Counted from the stretch's first letter, positions 42,092-56,365 are shown. The stretch is DNA of 64,000 nucleotides from Pandoraea sp. PE-S2T-3 (GCF_002179965.1 NZ_NGUQ01000035.1:395880-459879), one strand, 5' to 3'. The notes: generated by a model from the letters alone, not told the origin. Made by a program: numbers and translations.

Positions 42092-42988
42092 TTACTTCTT
42101 CGCGAACAGCGTGCGCGCCAGAATGTTCAGGAACAGCACACCAAGGGTGATGATGAACACGCCTGCCCAGGCAAGCGCCTGCCACTCCGCAAACGGGCTC
42201 ATGGCAAATTTGAAGATGGTGACCGGCAGGTTGGCCATCGGCTGGTTCAGGTTCAGCGACCAGAACTGATTCGAGAGCGCCGTGAACAGCAGCGGTGCAG
42301 TCTCGCCGGCGATACGCGCCACGGCCAGCAACACGCCCGTCACGATACCGGCCATCGACGCCTTCAACGTGATCTTCACGATAATGCGCCACTTCGGCGT
42401 ACCCAGTGCGAAGGCCGCTTCACGCAGGTTGTTCGGCACCAGCTTGAGCATGTTCTCGGTCGTGCGAATCACGATCGGCACTTGCAGCAGCGCGAGCGCG
42501 ATGATGCCGGCCCATGCCGAGAAGTGACCCATCTGCGCGACCACCAGAGCGTAGACGAACAAGCCGATCACGATCGACGGCGCCGACAGCAGAATGTCGT
42601 TGATGAAGCGCGTGATGCTTGCCAGCCACGACTTCTGGCCGTATTCCGCCAGATACACACCGGCCAGAATGCCCAGCGGCGTGCCGATGAGCGTAGCCAC
42701 GCCGACCATGATCAGGCTGCCGGCGATGGCGTTGGCAAGCCCCCCGCCCGCCGTATTCGGCGGCGGCGTCATTTCGGTGAACAGCGACAGCGACAGGCCG
42801 CCGATGCCCAGCGAGAGCGTGGTGTAGAGAATCCACAGCAGCCAGAGCAGGCCGAAGGCCATCGCCGCGAGCGACATCGCGATCGCGAAGACGTTTTTGC
42901 GGCGGCGGTAGGCTTGCAGCCGCACGCGGGTAAAGGCGTCGGTAGGCTTCACGTCGGGCGTTTCCAATTCGAGCGCTTGTTGGGTCAT
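42092..42988 (-). CDS. pstA: Phosphate ABC transporter permease PstA
   Basis: 298 residues with six hydrophobic helices. Conserved PstA stretches are [53 protein letters not shown] and [22 protein letters not shown] (the coupling loop). It starts at the base after the pstC stop, so translation is coupled. Confidence 0.96.
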   Translation of the reverse strand: MTQQALELETPDVKPTDAFTRVRLQAYRRRKNVFAIAMSLAAMAFGLLWLLWILYTTLSLGIGGLSLSLFTEMTPPPNTAGGGLANAIAGSLIMVGVATLIGTPLGILAGVYLAEYGQKSWLASITRFINDILLSAPSIVIGLFVYALVVAQMGHFSAWAGIIALALLQVPIVIRTTENMLKLVPNNLREAAFALGTPKWRIIVKITLKASMAGIVTGVLLAVARIAGETAPLLFTALSNQFWSLNLNQPMANLPVTIFKFAMSPFAEWQALAWAGVFIITLGVLFLNILARTLFAKK

Positions 42989-43969
42989 TTATTTACCTTC
43001 GCCCTTTTCGAGGCGCAGCAGCATGAGCTTGGACAGCGCCAGCACCACAAAGGTGATGAAGAACAGAATCAGGCCGAGTTCCATCAAGGCCGCGGTATGC
43101 AGACCCGGGCCGGCTTCGGCGAATTCGTTGGCGAGTGCCGAGGTAATGCTGTTCCCCGGCGAGTACAGCGAAACGTTATCGAGCAGGTTCGTGTTACCGA
43201 TCACGAACGTGACGGCCATGGTCTCGCCGAGCGCGCGGCCCAGACCGAGCATGACGCCGCCGATGACACCCGTCTTCGTGAAGGGCAGCACCACGCGCCA
43301 CATCACTTCCCACGTGGTGCAGCCGATACCGTAGGCCGATTCCTTGAGCAGCACGGGCGTCACTTCGAACACGTCGCGCATGACCGAGGCGACGTACGGA
43401 ATGATCATGATCGCGAGGATCACGCCGGCCGGCAGGATACCGATGCCCAGCGGCGGGCCCTGAAACAACGCGCCGATCACCGGCACGTTGCCAAGCAGGC
43501 CTTGCAGCGGCTTCTGGAAGTACTGGCTGAAGATCGGAGCGAAAACCAGCAGACCCCACATCCCGTAGACGATGCTCGGAATAGCGGCCAGCAGCTCGAT
43601 GGCGGTGCCCAGCGGGCGACGCAGCCATACGGGCGAGAGTTCAGTGAGAAACAGCGCAATGCCGAAACTGACCGGCACAGCGATAAGAAGCGCGATGATC
43701 GACGTCACGATCGTGCCGTAGATCGGCACCAGTGCCCCGAACTGTTCAGCAGGGGGATCCCATTCTTTCGTCCACAGGAACGCAAAACCGAACTTCTGGA
43801 TGGACGGCAGTGCGCTCACGATGAGCGACACAATGATTCCGCCCAGCAGGAGCAGCGTGATAACGGCGGCGGCGCGGGCGATCAGTGCGAAAAGGATGTC
43901 GCCAGCGGAAGACGGAGCCCGCTGCGTAGCGGCGCCCGGCGTTGCGAGGGGGCTGGTGGCTTCTGCCAT
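42989..43969 (-). CDS. pstC: Phosphate ABC transporter permease PstC
   Basis: 326 residues from ATG 43969. Six hydrophobic helices; motifs [34 protein letters not shown] and [25 protein letters not shown] (coupling loop) and [18 protein letters not shown] are PstC-specific. The frame extends to 44020 but the family start is at the chosen ATG; the RBS is weak. Confidence 0.96.
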   Translation of the reverse strand: MAEATSPLATPGAATQRAPSSAGDILFALIARAAAVITLLLLGGIIVSLIVSALPSIQKFGFAFLWTKEWDPPAEQFGALVPIYGTIVTSIIALLIAVPVSFGIALFLTELSPVWLRRPLGTAIELLAAIPSIVYGMWGLLVFAPIFSQYFQKPLQGLLGNVPVIGALFQGPPLGIGILPAGVILAIMIIPYVASVMRDVFEVTPVLLKESAYGIGCTTWEVMWRVVLPFTKTGVIGGVMLGLGRALGETMAVTFVIGNTNLLDNVSLYSPGNSITSALANEFAEAGPGLHTAALMELGLILFFITFVVLALSKLMLLRLEKGEGK

Positions 43970-44106
43970 GATGTCGTCTCTTTCGTGAGACGCGCCGCCA
44001 GCCGTTGCCGGATCAACCATCAGGCGGCGGCGCGGGCGGCGCGGATAAAGCAGGTCTGGAGCACCGTGCTACGCCGCAAAGCGTGGCACGGTGCCGGGCA
44101 GGCGTC

Positions 44107-45141
44107 TTAGATGCCAGCCTTGTTGGCCGAATCGGCCACCTTTGCCTTCCAGCCGGCGCGGATTTGCTTCAGGACATCTTCCGGCAGCGGAATGTAGTCC
44201 AGTTCCGTCGCGGTCTGGTTGCCGTTCTTGAACGACCAGTCGAAGAACTTCAGCACTTCGGCGCTTTGCGCTTCCTTGCCGGCGTCAGCCTTCTGGTGCA
44301 GCAGAACGAACGTGGCAGCCACGATCGGCCACGACTTTTCGCCCGGCTCGTTCGTCAGGATCTGGTAGAACGTCTTCGACCATTCGGCGTGACCGGCAGC
44401 CGTCTTGAACGTTTCGGCGTTCGGCTCGACAACCTTGCCAGCGGCGTTGGTCAGGGCCGTGTACGTCAGCTTGTTCTGCTTGGCGTAAGCCGATTCCACG
44501 TAGCCGATAGCGCCCGGCAGACGTTGCACGAAGGCGGCGACGCCGTCGTTGCCCTTACCGCCCGTACCCGTCGGCCAGTTCACCGTCGTGCCTTCGCCAA
44601 CCTTGCTCTTCCATTCGGCGTTGACCTTCGACAGGTAGTTCGTGAACACGAAGCTCGTGCCCGAACCGTCGGCGCGGCGAACCACAGCGATGTCGGTATC
44701 CGGCAGCTTGACCTTCGGGTTCAGCTTGGCGATGGCCGGGTCGTTCCACTTCTTGATCTTGCCCAGGTAGATGTCGCCGAGCAGTTCACCCGACAGCACC
44801 AGCTCGCCCGGCTTCACGCCCGGAACGTTGATCACCGGCACGATGCCGCCAACCACCGTCGGGAACTGGAACAGGCCTTGCTTGGCCAGCTCTTCGTCCG
44901 TCAGCGGGGCGTCAGAACCGGCGAAATCGACGGTCTTGGCTTGAATTTGCTTGATGCCGCCCGAGGAACCGATACCTTGATAGTTGACCTTGTTCGAGGT
45001 CGCCTTCTGGTACGAATCGGCCCACTTCGTGTAGATAGGGGCCGCGAACGTGCTGCCGGCGCCGGTAATCTCGCCCGCAATTGCGCCAGCGGCGAACAGT
45101 GCGCCAGCCAGGCCGGCAATCGCAGTCTTCATCAGCTTCAT
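44107..45141 (-). CDS. pstS: Phosphate-binding periplasmic protein PstS
   Basis: 344 residues from ATG 45141 with GGAGAAA upstream. Signal peptide of about 22 residues (ALFAAGAIA before [10 protein letters not shown]). Phosphate-contact segments are [32 protein letters not shown] and [12 protein letters not shown]. It captures phosphate with high affinity for PstCAB. The gap to pstC (137 bp) and the long upstream region fit strong PhoB-controlled expression. Confidence 0.97.
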   Translation of the reverse strand: MKLMKTAIAGLAGALFAAGAIAGEITGAGSTFAAPIYTKWADSYQKATSNKVNYQGIGSSGGIKQIQAKTVDFAGSDAPLTDEELAKQGLFQFPTVVGGIVPVINVPGVKPGELVLSGELLGDIYLGKIKKWNDPAIAKLNPKVKLPDTDIAVVRRADGSGTSFVFTNYLSKVNAEWKSKVGEGTTVNWPTGTGGKGNDGVAAFVQRLPGAIGYVESAYAKQNKLTYTALTNAAGKVVEPNAETFKTAAGHAEWSKTFYQILTNEPGEKSWPIVAATFVLLHQKADAGKEAQSAEVLKFFDWSFKNGNQTATELDYIPLPEDVLKQIRAGWKAKVADSANKAGI

Positions 45142-45195
45142 GGATTTCTCCGAGTGGTGTGTACAGCGTGTGGATGGCTCGAAGAATAGAGTCCG

Positions 45196-45280
45196 AATGT
45201 GACAATCATGTGTCATTTCCGGATATTCACCATCTGACTGTCATCTCACCGCCCCGGGAATGTCACATTCGACACAGTGC
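45196..45280 (-). promoter_or_regulatory. Candidate PhoB-binding region of pstS
   Basis: A cluster of TGTCA-type half-sites lies 55-140 bp before the pstS ATG. None is as perfect as the ppk box, and they occur in both orientations. PhoB control of pstS is well established in other proteobacteria, so I place its binding region here. Confidence 0.5.
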
Positions 45281-45426
45281 GCGGTGTCGATGGCATTTTC
45301 GTGAAACCCAATATCGGCGCGGCTTTCGGAGCTTTCCTAAGACAATGTATCGCGATTTACGAGGGGGTGGAGGGAATGTGGCATTACCGTGACACTGTCG
45401 GAATTGGTCTTACGACGGACGGCAGG

Positions 45427-45444
45427 CTGTCACAAATGTGACAG
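45427..45444. promoter_or_regulatory. Perfect 18-nt palindrome of Pho-like half-sites
   Basis: CTGTCACAAATGTGACAG is an exact palindrome. Each arm has the sequence of a Pho half-site, but the halves are inverted rather than direct. It lies about 290 bp before the pstS start and 145 bp after the glmM stop. Confidence 0.6.
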
Positions 45445-45589
45445 TGAGGGGGAGCATTCCCGGCATAGGAAGGTTGGTGCTGCCGCTGCCGTCATCGGCG
45501 CCGATATCCGGTGCCGATGACGGTGACGGTGACAATCACGCTGTGTTCAGGAACCGCGAGAGCTCGCCGTTCAGCGGAAGATTTCGGAC

Positions 45590-46933
45590 TTAAGCCGCAC
45601 CCTTCACGACATTGGCCAGATGCTGAGCGAACGACGTCGCTTGCGACTCGTCGCGAGCTTCGACCATCACACGCAACACCGGCTCGGTGCCCGATGCACG
45701 AATCAATACGCGCCCCGAGTCGCCCAGCTTTGCCTCGATGGCATCGCGCTCGGCGGCCAGACGCGTATCGGCCGTCCAGTCGTAGCCGACCGGCGTACGC
45801 ACGTTGATCATGTGCTGCGGGAACAGGCGTACGCCTTCGAGCAGCTTCGCCAGCGGTTTGTTGTCGGCGCGGCGAATGGCGGCGAGAACTTGCAATGCCG
45901 AGACGATACCGTCACCGGTCGTGTGCTTGTCGAGGCACAGAATGTGACCCGAGCCTTCCGCGCCGATCTGCCAGCCGTGTTTATAGAGTTGCTCAAGCAC
46001 GTAGCGATCACCGACTTTGGCCCGCACGAACGGCACGCCAAGGCCCTTCAGCGCCACTTCCACGGCCATGTTCGTCATCAACGTACCCACGGCACCCGGC
46101 ACAGTGCCGTGCTCCAGACGGTCCTTGACGAGCAGGTAGAGCAACTCGTCGCCGTTATAAAGGCGGCCGGCGCCGTCGACGATCTGCACACGGTCCGCGT
46201 CGCCGTCCAGCGCGACACCGATATCGGCATGATTGGCACGCACCGCGCGCATGAGCGCATCGGGCGAGGTTGCGCCGCAGTCTTCATTGATGTTGAAGCC
46301 ATTCGGCTGATTGCCGATGGCAATGACTTCCGCGCCCAGTTCGTGGAACACGTGCGGGGCGATGTGATAGGCCGCACCGTTCGCGCAATCGACCACGATC
46401 TTCACACCGCGCAAGTCGAACTCGTTCGGGAACGTGCTCTTGCAGAATTCGATGTAACGTCCGGCGGCGTCGTCCAGTCGACGGGCCTTGCCCAGTTGCT
46501 CGGAGCGCACGCAGCTCATCGGGTTGTCGAGTTCGGCCTCGATTTGCAGCTCGGTCTCGTCCGGCAGCTTGTTGCCGTTTGCCGAGAAGAACTTGATGCC
46601 GTTGTCGTGATACGGATTGTGCGAAGCACTGATCACCACACCGGCGGCGAGACGCAACGCGCGGGTGAGATAAGCCACAGCCGGCGTGGGCATCGGCCCG
46701 GCCATCATCGTGTCGACGCCCGCGGCAGCAAAGCCCGCTTCCAGTGCCGCTTCCAGCATATAGCCCGAAACACGCGTGTCCTTGCCGATCAGCACAGTGG
46801 GGCGGCCCAGTAGCTGGTTGCCGGCCAGCACGCGGCCTGCGGCATACCCCAATCGAAGCACGAACTCCGGCGTAATGGGCCCCTCGCCCACCGTACCGCG
46901 AATCCCGTCGGTGCCAAAATAGCGTCGTTTCAT
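45590..46933 (-). CDS. glmM: Phosphoglucosamine mutase
   Basis: 447 residues, typical length. The catalytic phosphoserine is S104 in [13 protein letters not shown]; the metal loop is DGDADR (in [13 protein letters not shown]); the sugar-binding loop GAEGSGH and the phosphate-binding tail [16 protein letters not shown] are present. It converts glucosamine-6-phosphate to glucosamine-1-phosphate for peptidoglycan and LPS. It follows folP by about 230 bp, the usual folP-glmM pair. Confidence 0.97.
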   Translation of the reverse strand: MKRRYFGTDGIRGTVGEGPITPEFVLRLGYAAGRVLAGNQLLGRPTVLIGKDTRVSGYMLEAALEAGFAAAGVDTMMAGPMPTPAVAYLTRALRLAAGVVISASHNPYHDNGIKFFSANGNKLPDETELQIEAELDNPMSCVRSEQLGKARRLDDAAGRYIEFCKSTFPNEFDLRGVKIVVDCANGAAYHIAPHVFHELGAEVIAIGNQPNGFNINEDCGATSPDALMRAVRANHADIGVALDGDADRVQIVDGAGRLYNGDELLYLLVKDRLEHGTVPGAVGTLMTNMAVEVALKGLGVPFVRAKVGDRYVLEQLYKHGWQIGAEGSGHILCLDKHTTGDGIVSALQVLAAIRRADNKPLAKLLEGVRLFPQHMINVRTPVGYDWTADTRLAAERDAIEAKLGDSGRVLIRASGTEPVLRVMVEARDESQATSFAQHLANVVKGAA

Positions 46934-47159
46934 CGTTGCGTCATTCCCTGTTGGCGCGTCACGACCGTGGAAGGTCCTGCCGCGCGCTTCGTTCCTATTG
47001 CTTTCGTTGTGTACGATTTTCGTCGTCGGGCGAGGTTTGCGCTAGCTGACATTTTTGACCAAAGACGTCCCAGTCACGTCCCCTCGCCGCTGCCGCTTGC
47101 CGTTTGCGGGCCGCATTCGCCAACTGCTCGCCGGCGACGGATCCAGCCGGTCCGCGATA

Positions 47160-48083
47160 TTACTCGGCGTCGCGTACGGCGTGCCACACCTTAAGCGCGT
47201 CGACGGTTTCCGCCACATCGTGAACACGCACGATCGCTGCGCCGCGATCGGCGGCGCACATCGCGGCGGCCACGCTCGCCACCTGACGCTCCATCGGGGT
47301 CTCACGGCCGGTGATCTCACCCAGCATGCGCTTGCGCGACATGCCGACCAACAGGGGCAAGCCGTCGCGAGAGAGCACCCGCAGGTGCTTGAGCAAGGCG
47401 AGATTATGCGCAAGATTCTTGCCGAAACCGAATCCCGGATCGAGATACAGACGTTCCGGCGCAACACCTGCGGACATCATGGCGTCGACGCGACCGTCGA
47501 GAAAGGCCGCCACTTCGGTCACGACGTCGGTGTAGATCGGTGCATCCTGCATGGTTTTCGGGTCGTGCAGCATATGCATGATGCACAGCGCCGCTTCGCT
47601 ATCGCGTACGGCGTCGACGGCACCCGGCTTCTGGAAACCCCAGATGTCGTTGATCATGTCCGCACCGGCGGCCAGCACCGCGCGCATCACACCGGGCTTG
47701 TACGTGTCGACGGAGAGCGGCACGCCGCAGTCACGCAGGGCCTCCACGATCGGGACGACACGGTCAAGCTCGGCGGCCTCCGGCAACGCCTCGGCGCCCG
47801 GACGTGTGGACTCTCCGCCGATATCGAGAATGTTCACACCCTCGGCAATCAACTGCTCGGCATGCCGCAGTGCTGCGTCACGGCCGGCAAACTTGCCGCC
47901 GTCGGAGAACGAGTCGGGCGTGACATTGAGAATGCCCATGACATGCACACGCCGCGCATCGAGTCGAAATCGCGGCCCCAGGGCCAGCGTGTCGGGCTTC
48001 GCGGGCGGCGTAGTGTCACCGGCGACGGCGAACGTCATGTCGTCGGACGGGGGAACGGAAGATGTCAGCGGCTCGGTGGACAT
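47160..48083 (-). CDS. folP: Dihydropteroate synthase
   Basis: 307 residues from ATG 48083. The signatures GILNVTPDSFSDGG and GVNILDIGGESTRPGAE, and the SRKRMLGEI pocket, are clear. It joins p-aminobenzoate to dihydropterin pyrophosphate in folate synthesis and is the sulfonamide target. The N-terminal 40 residues are a low-complexity extension before RRVHVMGILN. The RBS is weak, so an internal start is possible. Confidence 0.94.
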   Translation of the reverse strand: MSTEPLTSSVPPSDDMTFAVAGDTTPPAKPDTLALGPRFRLDARRVHVMGILNVTPDSFSDGGKFAGRDAALRHAEQLIAEGVNILDIGGESTRPGAEALPEAAELDRVVPIVEALRDCGVPLSVDTYKPGVMRAVLAAGADMINDIWGFQKPGAVDAVRDSEAALCIMHMLHDPKTMQDAPIYTDVVTEVAAFLDGRVDAMMSAGVAPERLYLDPGFGFGKNLAHNLALLKHLRVLSRDGLPLLVGMSRKRMLGEITGRETPMERQVASVAAAMCAADRGAAIVRVHDVAETVDALKVWHAVRDAE

Positions 48084-48255
48084 TCGGAAACTCTTGGCTC
48101 TGTAGGACCTTATCGTGTATGGCCGTAATGTTACCGGATTCACTTCGTGTATCGACCACGGAAACACTCGGTAACACGGAATTTCAGAATTCCTGACATC
48201 CCTTCATCGGACAAGTCTTCGGACACTTCATCAGACGATCGCCGCGGGTGCCAAA

Positions 48256-48290
48256 GCAAAAAGGCCGGCAATTTGCCGGCCTTTTTGCTG
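48256..48290. terminator. Intrinsic terminator of ftsH
   Basis: AAGGCCGGCAAA and its complement form a stem with five T on either strand's 3' side, about 50 bp after the ftsH stop, between ftsH and folP. Confidence 0.88.
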
Positions 48291-48337
48291 GGTACTTCCT
48301 GAACCGCTATCGGTCAACTCGCCGAATGGCGACCGTC

Positions 48338-50212
48338 TCAGACGGTTGCCGGCGTGTTGCTCGGCTTGAGCGGCGGATTGCCACCCGATGCGCCACCGCT
48401 CGACGGACCATTCTTCGGGGGACGCGGCGGGCGCCCTTCCATGATGTCCTTGACCTGTTCCGCGTCGATCGTTTCCCAGTCCATCAGGGCTTGGGTCATC
48501 GTTTCGACCTTGTCGCGGTTGTCTTCCAGCAGTTTGCGGGCCAGTGCGTATTGTTCGTCCAGAATGCGGCGAACTTCCGCGTCGACCTTCTGCTGCGTGG
48601 CTTCCGACACCGACTTGGCCGACATCCGGCCAAACATCGAGTCCTGCTCGGTGTCGACGTAGACCATCGGGCCCAGGGCGTCGGACATACCGTAACGGGT
48701 TACCATGTCGCGAGCCAGCTTGGTGGCGCGCTCGAAGTCGTTCGAAGCGCCCGTCGACATCTTGTTCAGGAACACTTCTTCCGCTGCACGACCGCCGAAC
48801 AGCATGGCGATCTGCACGAGCATCGTGTCGCGATACTCCGAGTATTTGTCGTGCTCCGGCAACTGCATCGTCACGCCCAGCGCCCAGCCGCGCGGAATGA
48901 TCGTCACCTTGTGCACCGGATCGGCGCCCGGCAGCGACATCGCCACCACTGCGTGACCCGACTCGTGGTAAGCCGTTGCCCTGCGCTCTTCGTCGCGCAT
49001 GACAGCCGACTTGCGCTCCGGACCCATGAAAATCTTGTCCTTCGCGTCTTCGAAGTCGAGCATCTCGACGATGCGCTTGTTACGGCGCGCGGCAAACAGC
49101 GCGGCTTCGTTCACGAGGTTGGCCAGATCGGCGCCCGACATGCCCGGCGTGCCACGTGCGATCACCGAAGCGTCGACGTCGTTCGAGATCGGCACCTTGC
49201 GCAGGTGCACCTTCAGGATCTGCTCACGGCCGCGGATATCCGGCAGACCGACGTAGACCTGACGGTCGAAACGGCCCGGACGCAGCAACGCCTTGTCCAG
49301 CACGTCCGAACGGTTCGTCGCGGCAATCACGATGACGCCCGAGTTGGCTTCGAAGCCGTCCATTTCGACGAGCATCTGGTTCAACGTCTGTTCGCGTTCG
49401 TCGTTACCGCCGCCCATACCGGCGCCACGATGACGGCCGACCGCGTCGATTTCGTCGATGAACACGATACACGGCGACTGCTTCTTGGCGTTTTCGAACA
49501 TGTCGCGGACACGGGCAGCGCCCACGCCGACGAACATTTCAACGAAGTCCGAACCGGAAATGCTGAAGAACGGCACCTTCGCTTCGCCGGCAATGGCGCG
49601 CGCGAGCAACGTCTTACCGGTCCCCGGCGGGCCAACCAGCAGCACGCCGCGCGGAATACGACCGCCCAACTTCTGGAATTTCTGAGGATCTTTCAGGAAG
49701 TCGACCAGTTCGCCGACTTCATATTTGGCTTCGTCGCAACCGGCGACGTCCGCAAATGTGACCGGATTGGCGTTTTCATCGATGAGACGCGCGCGGGATT
49801 TGCCGAAGGAGAAGGCACCGCCCTTACCGCCGCCCTGCATCTGTCGCATCATGAAGAACCAGAAGCCGATGATCAGCAGCGTTGGTCCGAGGTAATACAG
49901 TGCGGACATGAGCACGTTCGGCTCGTCGTCGGCTTTACCCGACACTTGCACGCCGTACTTCATGAGATCGCCCACCATCCAGATGTCGCCCGGCGACACG
50001 ATGGTGTATTTCTGGCCGTCGCTCGGCGTCACCTGAAGGCTACGCCCTTGCACTATCACGTTCTTGATCTTGCCGTTCTTGGCATCGTCCATGAACTGGG
50101 AGTACGTCACGCCCTCCTGGACGTGCGGCTTGTCGAACTGTTTAAAAACAGTAAACAAGACCAGCGCGATGACTAACCACACCGCCGCTTTGGAAAACAT
50201 ATTATTGTTCAA
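48338..50212 (-). CDS. ftsH: ATP-dependent membrane metalloprotease FtsH
   Basis: 624 residues. Two membrane helices flank a periplasmic loop (residues 8-120). The AAA module has Walker A GPPGTGKT, Walker [11 protein letters not shown] and SRH region RPGRFDRQV. The zinc protease motif is HESGH (in [13 protein letters not shown]). It degrades SecY, LpxC-type and damaged membrane proteins. The start is a TTG at 50212: an AGGAG lies seven bases upstream and MNNNMFSK matches relatives; the next ATG is 12 bases further in, with no RBS of its own. Confidence 0.96.
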   Translation of the reverse strand: MNNNMFSKAAVWLVIALVLFTVFKQFDKPHVQEGVTYSQFMDDAKNGKIKNVIVQGRSLQVTPSDGQKYTIVSPGDIWMVGDLMKYGVQVSGKADDEPNVLMSALYYLGPTLLIIGFWFFMMRQMQGGGKGGAFSFGKSRARLIDENANPVTFADVAGCDEAKYEVGELVDFLKDPQKFQKLGGRIPRGVLLVGPPGTGKTLLARAIAGEAKVPFFSISGSDFVEMFVGVGAARVRDMFENAKKQSPCIVFIDEIDAVGRHRGAGMGGGNDEREQTLNQMLVEMDGFEANSGVIVIAATNRSDVLDKALLRPGRFDRQVYVGLPDIRGREQILKVHLRKVPISNDVDASVIARGTPGMSGADLANLVNEAALFAARRNKRIVEMLDFEDAKDKIFMGPERKSAVMRDEERRATAYHESGHAVVAMSLPGADPVHKVTIIPRGWALGVTMQLPEHDKYSEYRDTMLVQIAMLFGGRAAEEVFLNKMSTGASNDFERATKLARDMVTRYGMSDALGPMVYVDTEQDSMFGRMSAKSVSEATQQKVDAEVRRILDEQYALARKLLEDNRDKVETMTQALMDWETIDAEQVKDIMEGRPPRPPKNGPSSGGASGGNPPLKPSNTPATV

Positions 50213-50331
50213 AGCGTTGCTCCTTCATGAAATCGCTTCGCGCCAGGAATTCATTCTAATCCACTCGCAGGCGCACCGCCATAGTGATTCTTTACCGCCA
50301 CCATAGCGCCAGAGCGCTGGTTTGACGGGCA

Positions 50332-50982
50332 TCAAGCCGGATTTTTCAAACCCCGACCCAGAATGAAAGTTTCGGAAGATTTGTCGCGAGACGCCTTGGG
50401 CTTGCGCGGCGCCACGGTTTTGAACTGGCGTTTGAATTTTTCGACAATCTGGCTATAGCCGCTGCCGTGGAAACATTTGACCAGTAACGCCCCTTCCGGT
50501 TTCAAGTGCCGTTGAGAGAAATCCAGCGCCAGATCACAAAGATGCTCGATCCGCGCCGCATCTGCCACCGCGACACCTGACAAATTGGGGGCCATGTCGG
50601 AAAGTACAAGGTCCACTTTCCGGCCCCCGACGATTTCTTCGAGCTGTTCGAGCACGCTGTCCTCGCGGAAATCGCCTTGCAGGAACGTCACATCGGCAAT
50701 CGGCTCCATCGGGAGGATGTCCAGCGCGACGATCGTGCCGTCGATACCGCCGTCGGCCCGCTTACCTGCTGCGAGCTTGTTGCGGGCGTACTGGCTCCAG
50801 CTGCCAGGGGTTGCGCCAAGGTCGACAATCACGTGGCCCGGCTTGATCAGCCGGTCCTGTTCATCGATTTCCTTAAGCTTGTACGCTGCGCGGGCCCGAT
50901 AGCCCTCTCGCTGCGCCATTTTGACGTAGGGATCGTTGATGTGATCGTGCAGCCAGGCGTGGCTGAAACGGTTTTTTGCCAT
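50332..50982 (-). CDS. rlmE: 23S rRNA Um2552 2'-O-methyltransferase
   Basis: 216 residues. Motif I is [16 protein letters not shown], motif IV is [12 protein letters not shown], and KCFHGSGY carries the second catalytic Lys of the K-D-K-E tetrad. It methylates U2552 in the ribosomal A-loop during 50S maturation. It precedes ftsH by 119 bp, the classic rlmE-ftsH (ftsJ-hflB) pair, and diverges from yhbY. Confidence 0.96.
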   Translation of the reverse strand: MAKNRFSHAWLHDHINDPYVKMAQREGYRARAAYKLKEIDEQDRLIKPGHVIVDLGATPGSWSQYARNKLAAGKRADGGIDGTIVALDILPMEPIADVTFLQGDFREDSVLEQLEEIVGGRKVDLVLSDMAPNLSGVAVADAARIEHLCDLALDFSQRHLKPEGALLVKCFHGSGYSQIVEKFKRQFKTVAPRKPKASRDKSSETFILGRGLKNPA

Positions 50983-51130
50983 AATTCTTCAAAAACACTG
51001 CGAATTTGCAGGATAATACGCCCTTGCGCGCCCAAAATGCTGAGTCGGACTTGCCAGTGGCAGGTGCTCCGGTGATCGCTCCCAGGCGCATTCCTCTTCG
51101 TTTGTCTCGTTTGTCTCTCGTCTGTCTTCT

Positions 51131-51631
51131 ATGTCTGCTTTGACCCTGACCCCGGCGCAACGCGCCGACCTGCGCTCCGCCGCCCATGCGCTGAACCCTG
51201 TCGTTCTGATCGGCGCCGACGGCTTGACGCCAGCGGTGCTCAAGGAAATCGACGGCGCCCTGAAGGCCCACGAACTGATCAAGGTACGTGTCTTCGGTGA
51301 CGAACGCGACGCACGCATCGCCATTTACGAAACCATTTGCGACCAACTCGGTGCAGCGCCGGTACAACACATCGGCAAACTGCTCGTGGTGTATCGCCCG
51401 ACCCCGGACGAAGATGAAACCCCGGTGCGCGCACGCTCCGGCGGTAGCGGCACTACCGTCAAGGGTCGCGCACCGCGCACCGTGACGGTCGTCAAGAACA
51501 GCCCGCACTCCGGTCGCCGCCCCGCCGTCAAGAAGATGACCGTGCGCGGTAACGAGCGCATGACGGCTGGTGGTATCGTCAAGAAAGCCAAGAAACGTCA
51601 GACGAGCGTCAAGCGTCAACGCAACGACTGA
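51131..51631 (+). CDS. yhbY: CRM-domain RNA-binding protein YhbY with basic extension
   Basis: 166 residues. Residues 1-95 are the CRM domain (LTPAQRADLRSAAHALNPVVLIGADGLTPAVLKEID, HELIKVRVFGDERDARIAIYE, HIGKLLVVYRP with the GK-x-L motif). Residues 96-166 form a Lys/Arg-rich tail absent in E. coli YhbY (97 aa) but usual in Burkholderiales. It associates with pre-50S subunits. Divergent from rlmE, another 50S factor. Confidence 0.92.
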   Translation: MSALTLTPAQRADLRSAAHALNPVVLIGADGLTPAVLKEIDGALKAHELIKVRVFGDERDARIAIYETICDQLGAAPVQHIGKLLVVYRPTPDEDETPVRARSGGSGTTVKGRAPRTVTVVKNSPHSGRRPAVKKMTVRGNERMTAGGIVKKAKKRQTSVKRQRND

Positions 51632-51724
51632 TCCGGACCATTCCGGATCGAAGCGGATTTCAGCCCGCTTCGCGTCTGACCGGGACGGTGGTTCGTTCTC
51701 ACGATTCCGACCGCTCCTAAGACA

Positions 51725-51757
51725 ACGCGCCCGCACAATGTCGGGCGCGTTTTTTAT
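51725..51757. terminator. Intrinsic terminator of yhbY
   Basis: ACGCGCCCG and its complement with an 8-base loop are followed by TTTTTTATT on the plus strand, between convergent yhbY and the DUF4149 gene. Confidence 0.88.
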
Positions 51758-51812
51758 TGGGCAACGACCACGGTCAATCGACTGGATTGCCCGCTCTCGC
51801 CGCCTGCGGCAT

Positions 51813-52322
51813 TTAGCCGCGCACCGGTTGGCGCCAGATCAGCACCACACCCAGCAAGCTTTGCAACAGATAGATGACGCTGGAAATACCATGCAGCATG
51901 CCGAAACGTGCTGCATACGGCGATTGCCCGATCTCGACGCCCGTGGCTTCGGCCGCCGCACGCAATTGCGCCATAAACGGCTGCAACGCAAACGAGCTGA
52001 TCAGCACACAGACCATCATCGCCACCGCCAGCCAACGCAGGCCGCGATAACGGCGCGCGGCTTGTTCGTCGGCCGTGCGCGCCACGAGGGCAGTGGCCAG
52101 CCAGACCAGCAACACACCGCAAACCAGGCTCAGCCACGCCTGCGTGTGAAACAGTCGACCTGCCACCGTGCCGGCCACCATGCGTGACTCAAGCACGGCG
52201 AACAGCGTGGGCGCGACAATGTAGCCGATCGCCCATTGGCTGCCGCACCAGACGGTCGCCACCAACCGGAACAGTCGTTCCAGTCGTGGTGCTCCGCCGG
52301 CCGACGCCACGCCGGTCGTCAT
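51813..52322 (-). CDS. DUF4149 membrane protein
   Basis: 169 residues from ATG 52322, right after the greA stop; an in-frame ATG at 52340 inside greA is the alternative. Four hydrophobic helices are visible (VATVWCGSQWAIGYIVAPTLF, LVCGVLLVWLATALV, WLAVAMMVCVLISSFALQPF, ISSVIYLLQSLLGVVLIW). The pattern G-x4-Y-x-VAPTLF and the FG-LHG-SS segment are typical of DUF4149 proteins found beside greA in beta-proteobacteria. Function unknown. Confidence 0.85.
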   Translation of the reverse strand: MTTGVASAGGAPRLERLFRLVATVWCGSQWAIGYIVAPTLFAVLESRMVAGTVAGRLFHTQAWLSLVCGVLLVWLATALVARTADEQAARRYRGLRWLAVAMMVCVLISSFALQPFMAQLRAAAEATGVEIGQSPYAARFGMLHGISSVIYLLQSLLGVVLIWRQPVRG

Positions 52323-52323
52323 A

Positions 52324-52800
52324 TCAGACGTAACGGACATCGATGATCTCGTACTCACGCACGCCGCTCGGGGCCTGCACTTCGGCCACGTCGCCTGCAT
52401 GCTTGCCAATGAGCGCACGCGCGATCGGCGAACTCACCGAAATTTTGCCGTGGTCGATGTCGGCTTCGTCGTCGCCGACGATTTGATACAGCACCGTGCC
52501 GCCGTTATCGAGATCTTCGAGTTCGACCGTTGCGGCGAAGACCACACGGCCTTCGGCATCAAGCGCCGCCGGATCGATGATCTGCGCGGCAGACAGCTTC
52601 GATTCGAGGTCCTGAATGCGGCCTTCGATGAAACCCTGCTTTTCCTTGGCGGCGTCGTATTCGGCATTTTCCGACAGATCGCCTTGCGCACGGGCTTCCG
52701 AGATCGCAATGATCACAGCCGGACGTTCGATGGTCTTCAGGCGGTGCAGCTCATCCTTGAGCAGCTCGGCGCCCCGCTTGGTCAGAGGAATGGTACTCAT
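52324..52800 (-). CDS. greA: Transcription elongation factor GreA
   Basis: 158 residues, normal length. The N-terminal coiled coil has the tip residues [15 protein letters not shown], whose acidic pair enters the RNA polymerase channel; the C-terminal FKBP-like domain has [14 protein letters not shown]. It rescues backtracked RNA polymerase by transcript cleavage. ATG 52800 fits the family start [10 protein letters not shown]. Confidence 0.97.
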   Translation of the reverse strand: MSTIPLTKRGAELLKDELHRLKTIERPAVIIAISEARAQGDLSENAEYDAAKEKQGFIEGRIQDLESKLSAAQIIDPAALDAEGRVVFAATVELEDLDNGGTVLYQIVGDDEADIDHGKISVSSPIARALIGKHAGDVAEVQAPSGVREYEIIDVRYV

Positions 52801-52992
52801 GCGCGTTGTTCCGAAAGACAAAAAAATTGCCGCAGCAAAGCCGCATTCGCACTTTTTGCGAACGCCGCTTGACCGCGGCTGTGACACCTATATGGCGTTA
52901 GTGTAGCAGAGTTGCCGTAGCTGCCAATCCAGTCACGCGTCGAAGTTCGACAGGTGACGAATCGCGCGGCAATCCGCACCACATAATGCATT

Positions 52993-53033
52993 TGGCGCGT
53001 AGGCCGGGGATGGGTTCCCCGGTCTACGCGCCA
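52993..53033. terminator. 18-bp hairpin between carB and greA
   Basis: A long stem (TGGCGCGTAG and complement, extended by GCCGGGGA/TCCCCGGT with one G-T pair) lies 66 bp after the carB stop. Five T follow on the plus strand, although both neighbouring genes are on the minus strand. It may still end the carB transcript. Confidence 0.6.
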
Positions 53034-53098
53034 TTTTTGCGACTTCCCCCGGCGCAGCGTGAACCGCGCCGGAGATCCGCCCTGTTACCTTGCCCCGA

Positions 53099-56347
<3,249 letters not shown>

Positions 56348-56365
56348 AACGTTCTCAACAAAAAT

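Larger units (their letters stand above)
45142..45589. other. pstS promoter and pstS-glmM intergenic region
   Basis: 448 bases rich in TGTCA/TGACA elements. Near the pstS start (45196-45280) at least four occur: GTGACA at 45199, GTGTCAT at 45210, CTGTCAT at 45238 and ATGTCAC at 45260, the last two 22 bp apart (twice the 11-bp Pho period). A perfect palindrome lies further away at 45427-45444. No gene is seen. Confidence 0.55.

Noticed and set aside
42017..44110. Plus-strand open frame of about 700 residues opposite pstA and pstC
   Set aside because: Antisense shadow rich in Gln, His and Arg; the permeases are unmistakable.
45142..45589. A small gene between pstS and glmM
   Set aside because: Open frames here lack RBS and are crossed by the palindrome and TGTCA elements; regulatory use explains the spacing.
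48248..50176. Plus-strand open frame of about 640 residues opposite ftsH
   Set aside because: Antisense shadow with His/Arg-rich, domain-free sequence; ftsH on the minus strand is complete.
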